Below, in pieces: positions 62,290 through 64,000 of a stretch of 64,000 bases of DNA. A program made the translations under genes and the position numbers. Below the pieces are notes generated by a model, which searched no databases, was not told the DNA's origin, and saw only the letters and a program-made list of their open reading frames with translations. Position 1 is the first letter of the stretch; each line of letters starts with the position of its first letter. This DNA is from Diplonema papillatum. Its lineage: Eukaryota > Euglenozoa > Diplonemea > Diplonemida > Diplonemidae. The stretch covers positions 80,753-144,752 of the forward strand of contig JAPJBO010000586.1 of assembly GCA_030068145.1 (NCBI GenBank). Direction: 5' to 3'.

Positions 62290-62983
62290 AAAGAAGCGGA
62301 AGAAATAAAAGAAGAAAAAAGAAGTGGGAGAATCGCACACCCAATTAGAAGCAAACAAAGAAAAAAAGACTGACATCCAGTTTGAGGGTGCCTCGTCGAG
62401 CGTTCCCTTGAACAGGGCGGAGCTCTTTGAAGCGGGTTGAATATGGTTTCGCGTGTAGTTCTCATGCAGTGCGCGAACTTGTGGTTTCAAACTGGTGCGG
62501 CAACGGTGGCGATACAGAAAGCGACACGAAACGGGAAGGCGTGCGGGAAAAATTAGCCTTTCTTGTGCCCACAAACAAATGCGGCCAAATCAACGGCTGG
62601 GGGAAAATCTTAGCTTCGTGTTCAGGCGCTACTTGCCTGGGGGGAAGGGAAAAAAACTGAAGGACGAAGGAAGATGCATCGGGATGAACACCTTGGGGAA
62701 CGCGCAGCCGTGGGGACTTGAGGCGGGCACGAAATCTACTCCTTCCATCACGAAAAACGATGCGTGCAACCGAACACACCCACGTGCCTCTTGGTGTCAG
62801 TCTGCCCAACATGCTGCTTAACATTCTCAAGGCTTCGGAGTTAATTCTACTACCCGGTTCACCACAGGGTTGCCGTTGCTTGTTTTCCCTCTACTTTTGA
62901 ATTTATCTCGACGGTCACCATCGTGGGCCATAAGCAGTGCTCTTGAAAGCACTTCTTGCTCCATCATGACCGGGGCCGGGCTT
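62290..62983 (+). repeat. Segmental block L, copy 3
   Basis: Shares ACATCCAGTTTGAGGGTGCC-type, GAGCTCTTTGAAGCGGG, GTTTCAAACTGGTGCGGC and TGAATTTATCTCGACGGTC with the copies at 40735 and 52995. It is directly 3' of histidine-rich gene 4. Confidence 0.82.
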
Positions 62984-64000
62984 TTAGTACTCATCACCGC
63001 ACAGAGTGGCCAACATCTGCAGCTTGTGGCACATCCCGCAGCCCGCGTACGGCCTCTCCACCGGGCAGTCAATGCTCGCGCCATCCGTAACGGGGGCGGG
63101 GGTTCCGCAAGACAAAGCCGCCTCTTCCGTCGGCCAGCACGTGCCGCAGGCTGCAAACGGGAACTCTTCAGTGCAGCCCTTCTTCGCCTGCTGCATCTTG
63201 CCCTGCTTGGCATAGTAGTTCCACACGCTCCACAACCAAGAGGTCACCCACGTATCAGCAGACGGCTGCTTGTCGGAGTGTTGGTGCACGTGGTGCTTGC
63301 CCTGCTTGTCTTCGGCATCCGAACCCTCAGAACCTTCACCGTGGTTGTGCTCGTGCTCCACGTGGCTGTCATCGGGCCCCTCCGAACCTTCAGCGTCGTC
63401 AGAACCTTCGGCGTGGCTGTGCTGGTGTTCACTGTGGCTGGCGGATCCTTCACCGTGGTTGTGCTGGTGTTCCATGTGGCTGTCGGAACCCTCAGAACCT
63501 TCAGCGTGGTTGTGCTGGTGTTCCATGTGGCTGTCAGAACCCTCAGAACCTTCAGCGTGGCTGTGCTGGTGTTCAGTGTGGCTGGCGGACCCTTCACCGT
63601 GGTTGTGCTGGTGTTCCATGTGGCTGTCGGAACCCTCAGAACCTTCAGCGTGGCTGTGCTGGTGTTCACTGTGGCTGGCAGAACCTTCACCGTGGTTGTG
63701 CTGGTGTTCCATGTGGCTGTCGGAACCCTCAGAACCTTCAGCGTGGCTGTGCTGGTGTTCACTGTGGCTGGCAGAACCTTCACCGTGGTTGTGCTGGTGT
63801 TCCATGTGGCTGTCGGAACCCTCAGAACCTTCAGCGTGGTTGTGCTGGTGTTCCATGTGGCTGTTAGAACCGTCAGAACCTTCAGCGTGGCTGTGCTGGT
63901 GTTCACTGTGGCTGGCAGAACCTTCACCGTGGTTGTGCTGGTGTTCCATGTGGCTGTCGGAACCCTCAGAACCTTCAGCGTGGTTGTGCTGGTGTTCCAG
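62984..64000 (-). CDS. Secreted histidine-rich protein, paralogue 4, 5' end beyond the window, only two Cys modules
   Basis: The frame is open to the right edge, so the signal peptide is not visible. The array uses a 31-residue, 93-bp unit (EHQHNHGEGSASHSEHQHSH plus AEGSEGSDSHM), unlike the units of the other paralogues. The linker SWLWSVWNYYAKQGK and Cys modules 1 and 2 are conserved (C-x8-C-x2-C-x9-C). The protein then stops at LCGDEY, where the others continue into modules 3 and 4. The loss of half the domain looks like a 3' truncation, and the sequence past the stop joins block L. Confidence 0.82.
   Translation of the reverse strand: MEHQHNHAEGSEGSDSHMEHQHNHGEGSASHSEHQHSHAEGSDGSNSHMEHQHNHAEGSEGSDSHMEHQHNHGEGSASHSEHQHSHAEGSEGSDSHMEHQHNHGEGSASHSEHQHSHAEGSEGSDSHMEHQHNHGEGSASHTEHQHSHAEGSEGSDSHMEHQHNHAEGSEGSDSHMEHQHNHGEGSASHSEHQHSHAEGSDDAEGSEGPDDSHVEHEHNHGEGSEGSDAEDKQGKHHVHQHSDKQPSADTWVTSWLWSVWNYYAKQGKMQQAKKGCTEEFPFAACGTCWPTEEAALSCGTPAPVTDGASIDCPVERPYAGCGMCHKLQMLATLCGDEY

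Overview
The window looks like nuclear DNA of a microbial eukaryote, perhaps an alga or another protist; the sequence does not let me place it further. Evidence: GT-AG introns (clearest in a three-exon Rab GTPase), a secretory-type protein family, a piggyBac transposon, poly(A)-tailed dispersed repeats, many small inverted-repeat elements, and gene-poor DNA full of homopolymers and minisatellites. There is no operon structure. All credible host genes lie on the minus strand.

Layout. 1-9.4 kb: a large repeat-protein gene (884-6880, two visible exons) built on a unit of about 107 residues with an RLVT-x-x-DC motif, plus a related exon candidate (8367-9040). 9.4-13.1 kb: dispersed repeats and a nested 534-bp element. 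13.1-17.9 kb: a Rab5-type small GTPase (15878-17890) preceded on its 3' side by a degenerate tandem array. 18.6-21.5 kb: a MaoC-fold (R)-specific hydratase (20065-20502) set between arrays of copies of its own 3' and 5' ends, including an exact 149-bp satellite. 22-23.7 kb: a small unidentified membrane-anchored protein (22921-23376) with the same kind of flanking copies. 23.7-33.5 kb: no convincing gene, only dispersed repeats and MITE-like elements.

33.5-64 kb: four tandem paralogues of a secreted histidine-rich protein (33536-36817, 41590-46155, 54280-59134, 62984 to the right edge). Each carries, as far as it is visible, a signal peptide, a long His/Asp/Glu/Lys tandem repeat, a conserved Trp-rich linker and a C-terminal domain of four identical-spacing cysteine modules (C-x8-C-x2-C-x9-C). 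Three of them share a downstream block, so the cluster grew by segmental duplication. Between copies 2 and 3 a decayed piggyBac element (46340-49444) sits at a TTAA inside a 29-bp minisatellite, followed by a non-LTR-like remnant.

The two observations I rate highest are the histidine-rich 16-cysteine family, which I cannot assign to a known domain, and the recurring architecture in which at least four unrelated genes are flanked by tandem copies of their own 3' ends (downstream) and, in three cases, of their 5' ends (upstream).
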